Below, piece after piece: positions 1 through 9,023 of a stretch of 64,000 bases of DNA. Where the stretch lies: the NCBI GenBank assembly GCA_023419605.1, contig JAEZXR010000127.1:137478-201477 (forward strand), in the 5' to 3' direction. The notes under the pieces are model-generated. The model saw nothing but the letters and a program-made list of their open reading frames with translations. It did not search any database and had not been told where the DNA came from. Positions within the stretch are counted from its first letter, which is position 1. Each line of letters starts with the position of its first letter. This DNA comes from Bacillota bacterium. GTDB lineage: Bacteria > Bacillota > Clostridia > Acetivibrionales > JAEZXR01. Both the position numbers and the translations under genes were made by a program.

Positions 1-73
1 AGCAGATTACGCCAACCATGTAAAAACCTTTACCCATCGGAAGATAAATAAGAAATTCCATTTGGACTAGAAG

Positions 74-111
74 AAACCCGGCAAGAGTAGAACATATATC
101 TTGCCGGGTTT
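74..111 (-). terminator. hairpin downstream of the AraC-type regulator gene
   Basis: A 13-bp perfect stem (74-86 pairing with 99-111, arm AAACCCGGCAAGA) lies just past the stop codon of the minus-strand regulator. On the minus strand it ends in a short T-rich stretch (TTTCTTCT), so it is a plausible but weak intrinsic terminator. Confidence 0.55.
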
Positions 112-114
112 CCT

Positions 115-972
115 TCATATGCACATTTTCTTGTATTCCTTCGGTGTACAGCCCCGGAGTTCCCTGAAGATCCGATTAAAGGTGGTGATGCTGTTGAAGC
201 CCGCAGTATGTGCTGCTTGCGCAATGGTCATATTTGCATCACCGAGAAGTTTTTCCGCTTTTTTAATGCGAAATTCACTTAAATAACTATGAAAGTTCTT
301 CTGAGTAATCTCTTTGAAAATCCTTGAAAAATGGTACTGGCTAAAACCCGCAGATTTTGCTGCATCCTGCAGGGTAATATCCTCCTGGTAGTTATCTGCA
401 ATATATTTAAATGCTTGATTCAATTTTTCCAGCCCCAGGGTTTTGCTGATGCTTCCGCCAATCCCTTCGCCGCTGACTTTGCCTGCGAGACTGCGGGAAA
501 GCAGTACCAGGAGGTCAAAAATTCTGGCGTTCAGATAAAGCTCATAGGCAAAATCTTTATCTTCATATGCTTGGGAGAGGTCGAGAATCTGCTTTTCCAG
601 GGCATCATGCAAGGCCTCGTCCTCCAAAGAAGAGAATTTCCTTGTGTGGGACAAAAAAGGCAGTACGGCATGCATGGCTCCAAAACCGTCCAGCATGGAG
701 ATGTCAAACTGGATAAAGAAGCGTTTTCCTTTGTTGTTCCGGGTCGTAATTCCGTGGATGTCGCCTCCGGCGATGAGAAGAATATCCCGCTCATGCAGGT
801 GGTATTCCTTCCCATTTACCTCCACCCGATAGTCGTTTTCCAGGATGTAAACCAGCTCAACGGCCTTGTGCCAGTGGAAAGGATATTCGAAGTTTTCTAC
901 GGTATTTACGCAGAGACGGAAAGGATAATTCTCCGTAAAAATTTCCTTTTCATGCAATCCATCTAAAATCAT
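115..972 (-). CDS. AraC family transcriptional regulator
   Basis: 285 residues with the usual two-domain layout: an N-terminal cupin-like sensor (about residues 15-100, including HWHKAVELVYILE and a GGDIHG turn) and a C-terminal pair of helix-turn-helix motifs (about 185-283, with QYHFSRIFKE and FNSITTFNRIFRE, the family signature). It would bind DNA in response to a sugar or related ligand. It follows the GH3 glycosidase gene on the same strand with about 110 bp between them, so control of carbohydrate genes is likely, but the target is inferred from position only. The ATG is preceded by GGGGG at 7 nt, and that GGGGG is part of a hairpin arm. Confidence 0.9.
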   Translation of the reverse strand: MILDGLHEKEIFTENYPFRLCVNTVENFEYPFHWHKAVELVYILENDYRVEVNGKEYHLHERDILLIAGGDIHGITTRNNKGKRFFIQFDISMLDGFGAMHAVLPFLSHTRKFSSLEDEALHDALEKQILDLSQAYEDKDFAYELYLNARIFDLLVLLSRSLAGKVSGEGIGGSISKTLGLEKLNQAFKYIADNYQEDITLQDAAKSAGFSQYHFSRIFKEITQKNFHSYLSEFRIKKAEKLLGDANMTIAQAAHTAGFNSITTFNRIFRELRGCTPKEYKKMCI

Positions 973-979
973 AAATAAA

Positions 980-1016
980 CCCCCGTTTCAATTGTACATG
1001 AAAACCGAAACGGGGG
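980..1016 (-). promoter_or_regulatory. hairpin overlapping the regulator's ribosome binding site
   Basis: Perfect 10-bp inverted repeat (CCCCCGTTTC at 980-989, GAAACGGGGG at 1007-1016) between the GH3 gene and the AraC-type gene. On the minus strand the distal arm supplies the GGGGG that acts as ribosome binding site for the start at 972. It could end GH3 transcription, mask the ribosome binding site, or both. There is no clean T-tract. Confidence 0.5.
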
Positions 1017-1083
1017 CAATATGGATCAATTACCGATTCTCTGGGAAAAACCGGAAGCCCAAAGCTGTAACGTGCAGTAAACT

Positions 1084-3258
1084 TTAATATTCAAGCTCTA
1101 TTGCTTCACCGGTGACTTCAAAAGCTGTTTTCAGGACGCCACTGCCTGTAAGTTTTTGACTTCTTTCATCGGGCTGGCTTCCACCGGTATAAATCTCAAA
1201 AAGGCCCGGCTCCAGAATGCATTTTCCTTCTTCGTTAATCAGTGCCATTTGGCGGGGTGTCAATTCAAAGTGTACTTCCTTTTCCTGACCCGGTTTCAAA
1301 TGAACAACCCGGACTCCCCGAAGCTGCCATCGCGGAACCGCTACACTGGCTTCTACATCTTTCAGATAAAGCTGTACAACTTCCTCTGAAGAATAGCTGC
1401 CTGTATTTTTTACCCGCAGGCGGATGGAAAGGGAATCGCCGGAACTTATTTTATTTGCGCTGGCTGTAAGATCACTATATGCAAACCGGGTATAGCTCAA
1501 ACCGAAACCGAAGGGATACAGGGCTTCTGTCTTCATGTACCGGTAGGTTCTGTTTTCCATGGAATAGTCATGGAAATCCGGCAGTTCTTCCGTGGACCGG
1601 TAGAAGGTGACCGGCAGCCTTCCGGAGGGGCTGTATTCTCCAAAAATCAGTGAAGTGATTGCTTTTCCTCCTTCGGCACCGGGATACCAGCCCTGAAGGA
1701 TAGCGGGTATGTGTTCGTCCGCCCACGTAACCGCCAGGGCGCTTCCGGCCAATAGTACCAGCACAATGGGTTTTCCGGTATTGTAGACTGCTTCCAGGAG
1801 CTCCTGCTGGAGGCCGGGAAGATTCAGGTGTTTTTTGTCTCCGCTGGCATATTCATTGGAAACGTCGCCTTCTTCTCCCTCGATGCTTGCGTCCAACCCC
1901 AGGCACAAGACTACTACATCCGATATCTCCGCTGCCGATACCGCTTCTGCAAACCGGTCATGGGTTTCCGCCAGTCCTTCCACTTTATTCTTGTACAGGT
2001 GGCAGCCCTGGGAATAATGAATTCGCACATCGTCGCCAACGGCCTCGCGAATTCCCTCCAGTATGGTTACATAGTTGGAGGCTGTGCCGTAATAGTTGCC
2101 GATGAGTGCTTCCCGGCTATTGGCGTTAGGTCCGATTACGGCTATGGATTTGAGACTCTTTTTATCCAAAGGCAGCAGGTTATTTTCGTTTTTCAGCAGT
2201 ACGATGGATTTCCTTGCAGTTTCAAGGGCTAATTCCCGGTGTTCCTTACAATCCACCACTTCGTAAGGTGTATCGGAATAGGGAACATGCTCCGGAGCAT
2301 CAAACATACCCAGCTTCATACGGGAGGTCATCAGCCGGACAACAGAGCGATCGATGGCTTCTTCCGACACCAGTCCTTCCTTGTGTGCGATTAACAGGTT
2401 GACATAAAGATTCCCGCAGTTGAGATCACAACCATTGTTTACAGCGAGTGCCACCGATTCCGGCGCTGTTCTGGTGACCATGTGGTGCTCATGGAAGTCT
2501 TTGATGGCCCAGCAGTCAGAGGTGACATGTCCCGTAAAGCCCCATTCCTCTCTTAGAATATCCCCCAGCAGGGTCTTGCTTCCACAGCAGGGCTCTCCAT
2601 TGGTGCGGTTATAAGCACCCATTACGGCTTCCACCTTGGCCTCCTGGACACACTCCTTAAAAGCAGGGAGGTATGTTTCACGGAGATCTTTTTGTGAGAC
2701 AACGGCGTCAAAACTGTGCCGCTCGCTCTCAGGACCGCTGTGAACGGCGAAGTGTTTAGCGCAGGCTGCCGCCTTCAGATATTTCTCATGGTTACCCTGA
2801 AGACCCTTCACGAAGGCAACGCCCAAACGACCGGTCAAATAAGGGTCCTCGCCATAGGTTTCATGCCCCCTGCCCCAGCGTGGGTCCCTGAAAATGTTAA
2901 TATTGGGCGACCAGAAGGTGAGTCCCTTATAAATATCGTGGTCGCCTTTTCGCTGGAACTGGTGGTATTTCGCCCTGCCTTCGGTGGAGATGGTGTCAGC
3001 TACTCTATAAAGCAAATCTTCATTAAAGGTGGCTGCCATTCCGATGGCTTGGGGAAACATGGTTGCAATCCCTGCCCGGGCTACGCCGTGGAGGGCTTCA
3101 TTCCACCAATTATAGGAGGGTACCTCCAGCCGGGGAATGGCCGGTGCACGGTGCAGCATTTGTGTTACCTTTTCCTCCAGCGTCATTCGGGAAACCAGAT
3201 CCTTTGCCCGTTCTTCGAAGCTCAGGTTTTCATTTTTATATGCAGGTATCTCTGACAT
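1084..3258 (-). CDS. GH3 family beta-glycosidase (beta-glucosidase / beta-xylosidase type)
   Basis: 724 residues. It has the GH3 N-terminal barrel (about 15-310), the C-terminal alpha/beta sandwich (about 350-570) and a fibronectin III-like domain (about 600-700). Diagnostic motifs are FRDPRWGRGHETYGEDP (about 123-139), the substrate-binding KHF (168-170) and VTSDCWAI, whose Asp248 is the expected nucleophile. No signal peptide is seen, so it probably works in the cytoplasm on imported oligosaccharides, releasing terminal glucose or xylose. The overall pattern is closest to the xylosidase/arabinosidase branch, but specificity cannot be fixed by reading. An AAGGAGG ribosome binding site precedes the ATG. 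The AraC-type gene follows on the same strand. Confidence 0.93.
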   Translation of the reverse strand: MSEIPAYKNENLSFEERAKDLVSRMTLEEKVTQMLHRAPAIPRLEVPSYNWWNEALHGVARAGIATMFPQAIGMAATFNEDLLYRVADTISTEGRAKYHQFQRKGDHDIYKGLTFWSPNINIFRDPRWGRGHETYGEDPYLTGRLGVAFVKGLQGNHEKYLKAAACAKHFAVHSGPESERHSFDAVVSQKDLRETYLPAFKECVQEAKVEAVMGAYNRTNGEPCCGSKTLLGDILREEWGFTGHVTSDCWAIKDFHEHHMVTRTAPESVALAVNNGCDLNCGNLYVNLLIAHKEGLVSEEAIDRSVVRLMTSRMKLGMFDAPEHVPYSDTPYEVVDCKEHRELALETARKSIVLLKNENNLLPLDKKSLKSIAVIGPNANSREALIGNYYGTASNYVTILEGIREAVGDDVRIHYSQGCHLYKNKVEGLAETHDRFAEAVSAAEISDVVVLCLGLDASIEGEEGDVSNEYASGDKKHLNLPGLQQELLEAVYNTGKPIVLVLLAGSALAVTWADEHIPAILQGWYPGAEGGKAITSLIFGEYSPSGRLPVTFYRSTEELPDFHDYSMENRTYRYMKTEALYPFGFGLSYTRFAYSDLTASANKISSGDSLSIRLRVKNTGSYSSEEVVQLYLKDVEASVAVPRWQLRGVRVVHLKPGQEKEVHFELTPRQMALINEEGKCILEPGLFEIYTGGSQPDERSQKLTGSGVLKTAFEVTGEAIELEY

Positions 3259-3477
3259 GTTGATTCCTCCTTATTGTTTTTACGTTCATACCTTCATTGT
3301 ACAGAGTGAAGAAGGGGATTTCATTTCACCTCTTGCTGAAACCTGGTCATTTTTTGCTTTTATTAACAGGTGGAATTTTCCATTAATTTTGACATTTGCA
3401 AAAAGAGCAGGTATATTTGTTCTTAGAGTGAGAGATGGATAATAGGAAGAATTGTGTAGGAGGCGTAGAAGAAATCA

Positions 3478-4143
3478 ATGTTGAACAATATAGAATCAGG
3501 TGCTTTGAGGGAAAACAAGATTGAAATTCAGGAAGGAAATCTCCAGGATTTGAAGGCGGTTTATGCTGCACTGGAGGAAGAATTTGCGCCGGAGGAAAGG
3601 AAAAATTTCAATCACCTTGCCATGTTAATGAAGAAGGGGAATTACAAGCTTCTACTGGCAAAGGACAAGAGCCTCGGGACAGTGATCGGCTATGCTTTTA
3701 TTTATGAGATCGATTCCATAAAAGCTTTATGGCTTGATTATATGGCCATTATGAGTAAGTTTCAAAATGCAGGCTATGGGACTGCCTTGTTTAATAAAAT
3801 TGCAGAGTGGAAGAAGGGGGAGGTTACGGGGATTTTTATCGAGGTGGAGATTCCTCAGGCAAAAGGCGGGGAGAGCCGGGAAAATCAATTGCGGAGGATA
3901 CGGTTTTATGAACGGCTGGGGGCAAAAAGACTCATGCTGGCTTATGAGCTTCCTACCTTAAGGGGAGGATTTCCAATGCATCTTTATTTTCATCCGGCTT
4001 CCGATACTCGTGTACTGTACAAAGAACAGATTCGGCATGCCATCGCTTCGGCTTTTTCGGGTATCCATTCCGATATACCGCAGAAAGAGTCGGTTCTGAA
4101 ATCTTTCTATGACAAAGTGCAGGATGAATATTTTGAGGGATGA
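3478..4143 (+). CDS. GNAT-family N-acetyltransferase
   Basis: 221 residues. The GNAT fold occupies the first 165 or so: a beta-strand with DYMAIMSKFQNAGYGTALFNKI (about 88-109) matches the acetyl-CoA pyrophosphate-binding motif A, followed by RRIRFYERLGAKRL, the usual end of the fold. The remaining 55 residues are an alpha-helical tail. It should acetylate an amine, but the substrate is unknown. AGGAGG lies 12 nt before the ATG. It is divergent from the GH3 gene and 58 nt upstream of the epimerase-like gene on the same strand. Confidence 0.8.
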   Translation: MLNNIESGALRENKIEIQEGNLQDLKAVYAALEEEFAPEERKNFNHLAMLMKKGNYKLLLAKDKSLGTVIGYAFIYEIDSIKALWLDYMAIMSKFQNAGYGTALFNKIAEWKKGEVTGIFIEVEIPQAKGGESRENQLRRIRFYERLGAKRLMLAYELPTLRGGFPMHLYFHPASDTRVLYKEQIRHAIASAFSGIHSDIPQKESVLKSFYDKVQDEYFEG

Positions 4144-4201
4144 GGTATAATGAACTAAGAAACACTTTTTTCGGGGAAATAATGTTGGAGGGGTCGATAA
4201 A

Positions 4202-5074
4202 GTGATATACGAAATAGGAAATGAAAAATTAAAGGTTGCAGTAAAGAGTTTGGGAGCTGAACTGTCTCAGCTTAGTGATGCGCGTGATGGTACGGAATAT
4301 TTGTGGCAGGGAAATGCGGACTATTGGAAAGGCCAGTCGCCGATTCTTTTTCCCATCATCGGAGGGGTACCTGACGGTACCTATGTGCTGCAGGGCAAAT
4401 CCTATTCCATTAACAGTCATGGATTTGCCCGAAGCAGCGAGTTTGAATTGCTGGAACATAAGGCGCAGGAACTATGCTTCGGATTAGGGTACAGTGATGA
4501 AACGCTGAAACAGTATCCGTTCCGGTTCGACTTGCGTGTGAGGTACAGATTGGAGCAGGATACACTCCGGGTTCAATTTGAGGTGCGGAATCTGGAGGAT
4601 AGGGAAATGTTGTTTTCCATCGGAGCTCACCCCGGGTTTAATTGTCCCCTGTATAAAGAGGAAAGCATGGAAGACTATAGGATTGTTTTTGAGAAGCAGG
4701 AGACGGTGCAGAAAAGGATGAAGAGGGGAAACCTGCTGAGCGGTGAGAAGGTGGAGTTCTTAAAGGGTGAAGACAGGTTTGGCTTAGCGCATAGCCTGTT
4801 TTATGATGGGGCGATTATCATGGACGGGTATGAGTCAACCTGGGTGGAGCTAAGAAACCGCAGGAACCCTAAAGTGATTCGTGTGGAGTTTGAAGGGTTT
4901 CCGTATCTGGGGATATGGTCTGCGAAGAATGACGGGCCTTTTGTGTGTATTGAGCCGTGGTACGGGGTCGACTCGACGGAGGGGGATTCTACTGAGTTTA
5001 CCCGTAAGGAAGGGCTGGTCAGATTGGAGGCCGGGAAGAGGTTTAGGTGTGAGTATAGGATCGTGATAAAGTAG
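4202..5074 (+). CDS. aldose 1-epimerase family protein (LacX-like)
   Basis: 290 residues of the galactose mutarotase-like beta-sandwich fold. Motifs seen are the early GAELSQL with YLWQGNADYWKGQSPILFP, NSHGFAR, and SIGAHPGFNCPL, where the His after GA is a conserved catalytic/binding residue. CIEPWYG near the C-terminus is typical of the LacX-like branch. It would interconvert sugar anomers in the cytoplasm, or bind a phosphosugar. The start is a GTG after GGAGGGG; the gene is probably co-transcribed with the GNAT gene. A long hairpin (5193-5292) lies downstream. Confidence 0.85.
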   Translation: MIYEIGNEKLKVAVKSLGAELSQLSDARDGTEYLWQGNADYWKGQSPILFPIIGGVPDGTYVLQGKSYSINSHGFARSSEFELLEHKAQELCFGLGYSDETLKQYPFRFDLRVRYRLEQDTLRVQFEVRNLEDREMLFSIGAHPGFNCPLYKEESMEDYRIVFEKQETVQKRMKRGNLLSGEKVEFLKGEDRFGLAHSLFYDGAIIMDGYESTWVELRNRRNPKVIRVEFEGFPYLGIWSAKNDGPFVCIEPWYGVDSTEGDSTEFTRKEGLVRLEAGKRFRCEYRIVIK

Positions 5075-5192
5075 GGGGAGATAACAAAGGCGGCAGGGTT
5101 AGGGATTCTGTCGCTTTTGCTTTTTGTTGTATAGATTTCCTTGAAAGATGGTTTTTGTGGGGAGTTATTGGGTGACTTTGGGGTGTTTTTAT

Positions 5193-5292
5193 TAGGGGAT
5201 TCCTCTTGGGTGGCTATGGAGCCCCGGGGGAACATCTGCCGACTGAACATGGTTCCCCCGGCGCTACATTGACACCCTAGAGGAATCCCCTA
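5193..5292. repeat. 100-nt near-perfect hairpin between convergent genes
   Basis: Outer arms are a perfect 14-bp inverted repeat (5193-5206 with 5279-5292, arm TAGGGGATTCCTCT). Pairing continues through GGGTG/CACCC and a G/C-rich inner stem (5226-5233 with 5252-5259). It has no T-tract on either side, so it is not a standard terminator. It looks like a folded non-coding element or small palindromic repeat. The rest of 5075-5342 shows nothing recognisable. Confidence 0.6.
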
Positions 5293-5342
5293 GCAACACA
5301 TATTAACCTAGCCAATAAAACTCCAGAAAACTAGCAAAACCG

Positions 5343-5927
5343 TTAAGCTCTTCTACGCCGCTTCCCAACCAAAACCCCAACCGCCGCCAAAAGCACCAAA
5401 AACAACCCACCATACACATACAGCGAAACCCCAGAAGGGGAAGCCTTCTCCGGCTGACTTCCCTGCCTCTCCGCCAGATACTTCTCATAAAAGGAATTCT
5501 TCGTCGAATCCAAAGCCTGCACTTTCCCATCCTTCAGAAGAACCATCCCGTTAGGTCCAGCCACCGGAATCCACAGACCCTCTCTGGTAGGATGCTTCTC
5601 TAAGAAGAGAAGGAAGCTGCCACCCTTATCCTGATGCTCCACACTCCAACCAACATCAAAATTCTCAATGGAGGCGAGAATCACTTCCGGACCGGAGCCC
5701 TTATAATAAGCATCTACCTTAAAATCAAAAGGAGCCCACATATCGATACTCTTATATTGCTTATCCGTATCATACTTGCCGGACACGACAATCTGCGCCC
5801 TCTTTTCCACTTCCTCCGGTTGTAAGCTGATCCAGGAGGTAGCGTAGGCTTGCGAGAAAAACGAAAATACCAGCATGAATATAAATAAGGGACCCAGGAT
5901 TTTTAAAAGCTTTTTGTTCAGCAGCAT
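5343..5927 (-). CDS. secreted, C-terminally membrane-anchored protein of unknown function
   Basis: 194 residues from the preferred start at 5927, because GGAG lies 8 nt upstream of this ATG; two further in-frame ATGs lie upstream, at 5933 and 5951. It has a signal peptide (LLNKKLLKILG then a hydrophobic run ending SQAYA). An extracellular domain of about 130 residues follows, with patterns such as VVSGKYD and FLLFLEKHP. A C-terminal transmembrane helix ends in GKRRRRA, the layout of a type I membrane protein. There is no LPXTG sorting motif. The extracellular part has charged beta-strand character but I do not recognise a family. It stands alone, convergent with the epimerase-like gene. Confidence 0.75.
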   Translation of the reverse strand: MLLNKKLLKILGPLFIFMLVFSFFSQAYATSWISLQPEEVEKRAQIVVSGKYDTDKQYKSIDMWAPFDFKVDAYYKGSGPEVILASIENFDVGWSVEHQDKGGSFLLFLEKHPTREGLWIPVAGPNGMVLLKDGKVQALDSTKNSFYEKYLAERQGSQPEKASPSGVSLYVYGGLFLVLLAAVGVLVGKRRRRA

Positions 5928-6207
5928 AATCATCACTCCATACAAAATCATTTATTATAAAGGATATATACCAATTTCGACGTAGCAGCCCTATAAAAGG
6001 TTCCAAGAGATTCCATTAATACGAGGTAGTTACTTCCATGTCTGATGAAAATGTGATAATATAAAACGGATTTATGAGTCGGGAGTAGGGATCGGACAGC
6101 CAAAATGAAAAAAATGAAATGGCGCGGGATTATGCGTGAGATAGAGAGATAATTAGAGTAAAAAAGAGAGATAGGTGGAGATAAATTAAAATTTTAGTAA
6201 TTTGGTC

Positions 6208-6335
6208 TTGACATGTGCCGATGGCTATATTAAAATGTTAAAGTGTCGAAAATTTGGTTCGTTAAAAACAACAGAACTCAAGTTTTAATATAAAAAATAT
6301 TTTACGGAAAGTAGTTTAAGGAGGCAGGAAATTCG
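6208..6335 (+). promoter_or_regulatory. promoter and leader of rplM-rpsI
   Basis: TTGACA (6208-6213), a 17-bp spacer and TAAAAT (6231-6236) form a near-consensus sigma-A promoter. About 90 nt of A/T-rich leader follow, then AAGGAGG before the rplM ATG. Firmicute rplM transcripts often carry a structured L13 leader that mediates autogenous control. The leader is long enough for one, but I could not confirm the fold. The upstream part of the gap (5952-6207) holds nothing I recognise. Confidence 0.8.
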
Positions 6336-6770
6336 ATGAAAACTTTTATGGCTAAAGCCGAAGAAGTTCAGAGAAAATGGTACATCGTCGATGCTGAAGG
6401 CAAACCTTTGGGTAGGCTGGCTAGCGAAGTAGCTAAGATCTTAAGAGGAAAAAATAAACCTACTTACACACCGCACGTTGATACCGGTGATCACGTAATC
6501 GTGTTAAACGCAGACAAGGTGCTTCTGACTGGTAAGAAGCTGGATCAGAAGATTTACAGACACCACTCATTATATCCAGGTGGAATGAAGGAAGTCACAT
6601 ACAGACATTTCCTTGCAACAAAGCCTGAAAAAGCAGTTGAACTGGCTATTAAGGGTATGCTTCCAAAGAACAGCCTCGGAAGAGCAATGTTCAGGAAGTT
6701 GAATGTTTACAAAGGTACAGAACACAAACATCAGGCTCAGCAGCCTGAAGTTTTGACTCTGGATATTTAA
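6336..6770 (+). CDS. rplM: 50S ribosomal protein L13
   Basis: 144 residues, the normal length for bacterial L13, an early-assembling large-subunit protein. Motifs: KWYIVDAEGKPLGRLASEVA at the N-terminus, GDHVIVLNADKV and the family-typical MLPKNSLGRAMFRKL near residues 108-122. AAGGAGG lies upstream. It is followed 22 bp later by rpsI, the universal L13-S9 pair, and is driven by the promoter at 6208-6236. Confidence 0.98.
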   Translation: MKTFMAKAEEVQRKWYIVDAEGKPLGRLASEVAKILRGKNKPTYTPHVDTGDHVIVLNADKVLLTGKKLDQKIYRHHSLYPGGMKEVTYRHFLATKPEKAVELAIKGMLPKNSLGRAMFRKLNVYKGTEHKHQAQQPEVLTLDI

Positions 6771-6792
6771 TTGAGAGGAGGAGTTTGAAACA

Positions 6793-7188
6793 ATGGCAGC
6801 AAAAGTTCAATATTATGGAACTGGTAGAAGGAAAAAATCCGTTGCGAGAGTGAGACTTGTTCCTGGAGAAGGAAAAGTTATTATAAACGACAGAAACATT
6901 GAAGAATACTTCGGATTGGAAACACTGAAAGTTATCTGCAAACAGCCTTTAGTACTGACAGATACTCTCAGCAAGTTTGATGTACTGTGCAAGGTTATCG
7001 GTGGTGGTTTTACAGGCCAGGCCGGTGCCATCAGACACGGTATTGCAAGAGCTCTTTTAAAGGCAGATGAAGAATTAAGGCCTGTACTCAAAAAGGCTGG
7101 ATTCCTCACAAGAGACCCAAGAATGAAGGAAAGAAAGAAATACGGTCTCAAGAAAGCAAGAAGAGCACCACAGTTCAGCAAGAGATAA
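6793..7188 (+). CDS. rpsI: 30S ribosomal protein S9
   Basis: 131 residues with GTGRRKKSVARVRL at the N-terminus, GGGFTGQAGAIRHGIARAL in the middle and the conserved C-terminal SKR tail, whose end reaches the ribosomal P site and contacts the tRNA anticodon stem. The length is normal. It is the second gene of the rplM operon, with GAGAGGAGG upstream, and a strong terminator follows at 7205-7241. Confidence 0.98.
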   Translation: MAAKVQYYGTGRRKKSVARVRLVPGEGKVIINDRNIEEYFGLETLKVICKQPLVLTDTLSKFDVLCKVIGGGFTGQAGAIRHGIARALLKADEELRPVLKKAGFLTRDPRMKERKKYGLKKARRAPQFSKR

Positions 7189-7204
7189 TACTTTACTCCA
7201 TATG

Positions 7205-7241
7205 CAGGGAATGGTTTCGCGACCATTCCCTGTTGTTTTTT
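7205..7241 (+). terminator. intrinsic terminator of rplM-rpsI
   Basis: An 11-bp perfect stem (CAGGGAATGGT, 7205-7215 with 7222-7232) with a TTCGCG loop, followed by a T-rich run to 7241. Confidence 0.92.
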
Positions 7242-7375
7242 ATGGGGTTTTATAATATCATTATCTATAGGATGTCGAAATCAAGGTCAAATCCCAGCGC
7301 CTAGGCGTGGGGCTCTGTATTTTACTTGGATTTTGTACATTAAAATGATTGTAAATCGAGGTGCCGGAGGTACAT

Positions 7376-8554
7376 ATGCTTATCATTAAAAACGGAAAAA
7401 TTTCAACCATGGTTGGTGTCAGCCATGACAACGGATATATAATTGCCGATGAGGGAAAAATAATTGAAATCGGAGATGACATTAACTCTGCCAAAATCCA
7501 AGTAAAAAGCGATGCCATAACTATCGACGCACAGGGAGGTTATGTGCTGCCGGGGTTTATCGACGCCCACTGCCACGTGGGCCTTTTCGAGGATTCTGTG
7601 GGCTTTGAGGGGGAGGACGGCAATGAAATGACGGACCCTGTGACTCCACACCTGAGAGCCATCGACGGAGTATATCATGCGGACAGGGCTTTTGCTGAGG
7701 CCCGGGAAAATGGGGTTACAACCGTGGTCACCGGTCCCGGCAGCGCAAATGTAATCGGGGGACAGTTTGCAGCCATTAAGACCTGGGGAAGAAGAATCGA
7801 AGAGATGATTCTAAAGGATCCTGTAGGGATGAAGATTGCTTTTGGGGAGAACCCGAAGACTGTATACTATGAGAAACGGCAGTCCCCCATGACCCGCATG
7901 GCCACGGCTGCGATCCTTCGGGAAAGCCTTATGAAGGCGAAAGAGTATAAGGAGATGCTGGAGAAATACGACAGCGACCCGGAGGAGAATGATAAGCCGG
8001 AGTATGATATGAAGCTGGAAGCGCTGGTAAAGGTGCTAAAAAAGGAAATTCCTCTCAAAGCCCATGCACACCGCGCCGATGACATACTGACCGCCATCCG
8101 GATCGCGAAGGAATTTGAGGTGGAGATTACGCTGGATCACTGTACGGAAGGGCACCTTATTAAGGACATATTAGCGGAGGAGAAGATCCCTGTTATCATA
8201 GGGCCGTCTCTTACAGACCGCTCGAAAATAGAATTACGAAATCTAACGTTGAAAACACCGGGTATCCTTGCAGATGCGGGTCTGCGTGTGGCAATCATGA
8301 CGGACCACCCGGAGACTCCCATTCAATACCTCTGGCTGTGTGCTGCCATGGCGGTTCGAGAGGGTATGAAAGAGGAAGATGCACTGAAGGCCATTACTAT
8401 AAACGCTGCTTTGAATACCGGTATCGCTGATCGGGTTGGCAGTCTGGAGATCGGGAAGGATGCGGATATAGTAGTATTTGATGGCCATCCGTTCGAATTT
8501 AAAACAAGAGTTGCGGCTACCGTCATTAACGGAAATGTAGTGTATAAGAGGTAA
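7376..8554 (+). CDS. amidohydrolase family protein (imidazolonepropionase-like)
   Basis: 392 residues from ATG 7376, chosen because GGAGG sits 5 nt upstream; a GTG in frame at 7361 lacks a ribosome binding site. It is a metal-dependent hydrolase of the COG1228 type. It opens with a small beta-sandwich (LIIKNGKIS...), then GFIDAHCHVG with the metal-binding H65-x-H67. Later come KAHAHRADD and DHCTEGH, which supply further metal ligands, and MTDHPETP, with the catalytic Asp region. The C-terminus returns to the sandwich (GSLEIGKDADIVVFDGHP). The substrate is not known. The stop is 4 nt before tsaE, so the two are probably co-transcribed. Confidence 0.88.
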   Translation: MLIIKNGKISTMVGVSHDNGYIIADEGKIIEIGDDINSAKIQVKSDAITIDAQGGYVLPGFIDAHCHVGLFEDSVGFEGEDGNEMTDPVTPHLRAIDGVYHADRAFAEARENGVTTVVTGPGSANVIGGQFAAIKTWGRRIEEMILKDPVGMKIAFGENPKTVYYEKRQSPMTRMATAAILRESLMKAKEYKEMLEKYDSDPEENDKPEYDMKLEALVKVLKKEIPLKAHAHRADDILTAIRIAKEFEVEITLDHCTEGHLIKDILAEEKIPVIIGPSLTDRSKIELRNLTLKTPGILADAGLRVAIMTDHPETPIQYLWLCAAMAVREGMKEEDALKAITINAALNTGIADRVGSLEIGKDADIVVFDGHPFEFKTRVAATVINGNVVYKR

Positions 8555-8558
8555 GGGA

Positions 8559-9023
8559 ATGAAAGAAATAAAAACATTTTCAGCAGAAGAGACCATGGAA
8601 ATCGGCAGAAAGTTAGGCAGCCTTCTTCAGGGAGGAGAACTGATTTGCCTCAATGGGGATTTGGGAACAGGCAAAACTGCTTTTACCGGGGGTGTTGCCC
8701 AAGCTCTGGGAATCGATGGATACATCACCAGCCCCACATTTACTCTTGTGAATGAGTATAAGGGGAGACTGGCCATGTATCATTTTGATGTGTACAGGAT
8801 CGCAGACCCGGAAGAAATGTTTGAAATTGGCTTTGAGGAATACCTGGAAAGCAATGGTGTAGTTTTGGTAGAATGGGCGGATCTGATACGAGAGGTTCTA
8901 CCGGAGGAATACATAGGGGTGGATATAAGAAAGGCCCTCAGTGAAGGCGTTACCGTTCGTGTAATTCATCTGGAGTTTAAGGGTGAGCGGTATAAGGGAA
9001 TGGAAGAGGCGTTTGGAGGATAA
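8559..9023 (+). CDS. tsaE: tRNA t6A37 biosynthesis ATPase TsaE
   Basis: 154 residues. The P-loop GDLGTGKT (33-40) and SPTFTLVNEY (switch-like) are diagnostic, followed by MYHFDVYRI and VVLVEWAD. TsaE is the ATPase that turns over the TsaB-TsaD complex while threonylcarbamoyl is transferred to A37 of ANN-decoding tRNAs. It is closely coupled to the upstream amidohydrolase. tsaB and rimI follow after a repeat-containing gap, and tsaD lies about 20 kb away at 30.4 kb. Confidence 0.96.
   Translation: MKEIKTFSAEETMEIGRKLGSLLQGGELICLNGDLGTGKTAFTGGVAQALGIDGYITSPTFTLVNEYKGRLAMYHFDVYRIADPEEMFEIGFEEYLESNGVVLVEWADLIREVLPEEYIGVDIRKALSEGVTVRVIHLEFKGERYKGMEEAFGG

Noticed and set aside
331..966. 211-residue open frame on the plus strand
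   Set aside because: It is antisense to the AraC-type gene, has no ribosome binding site and gives a sequence without domain features. The opposite strand encodes a clear AraC regulator.
2716..3255. 179-residue open frame on the plus strand
   Set aside because: It lies wholly antisense to the GH3 gene and its sequence is a low-similarity shadow of that reading frame.
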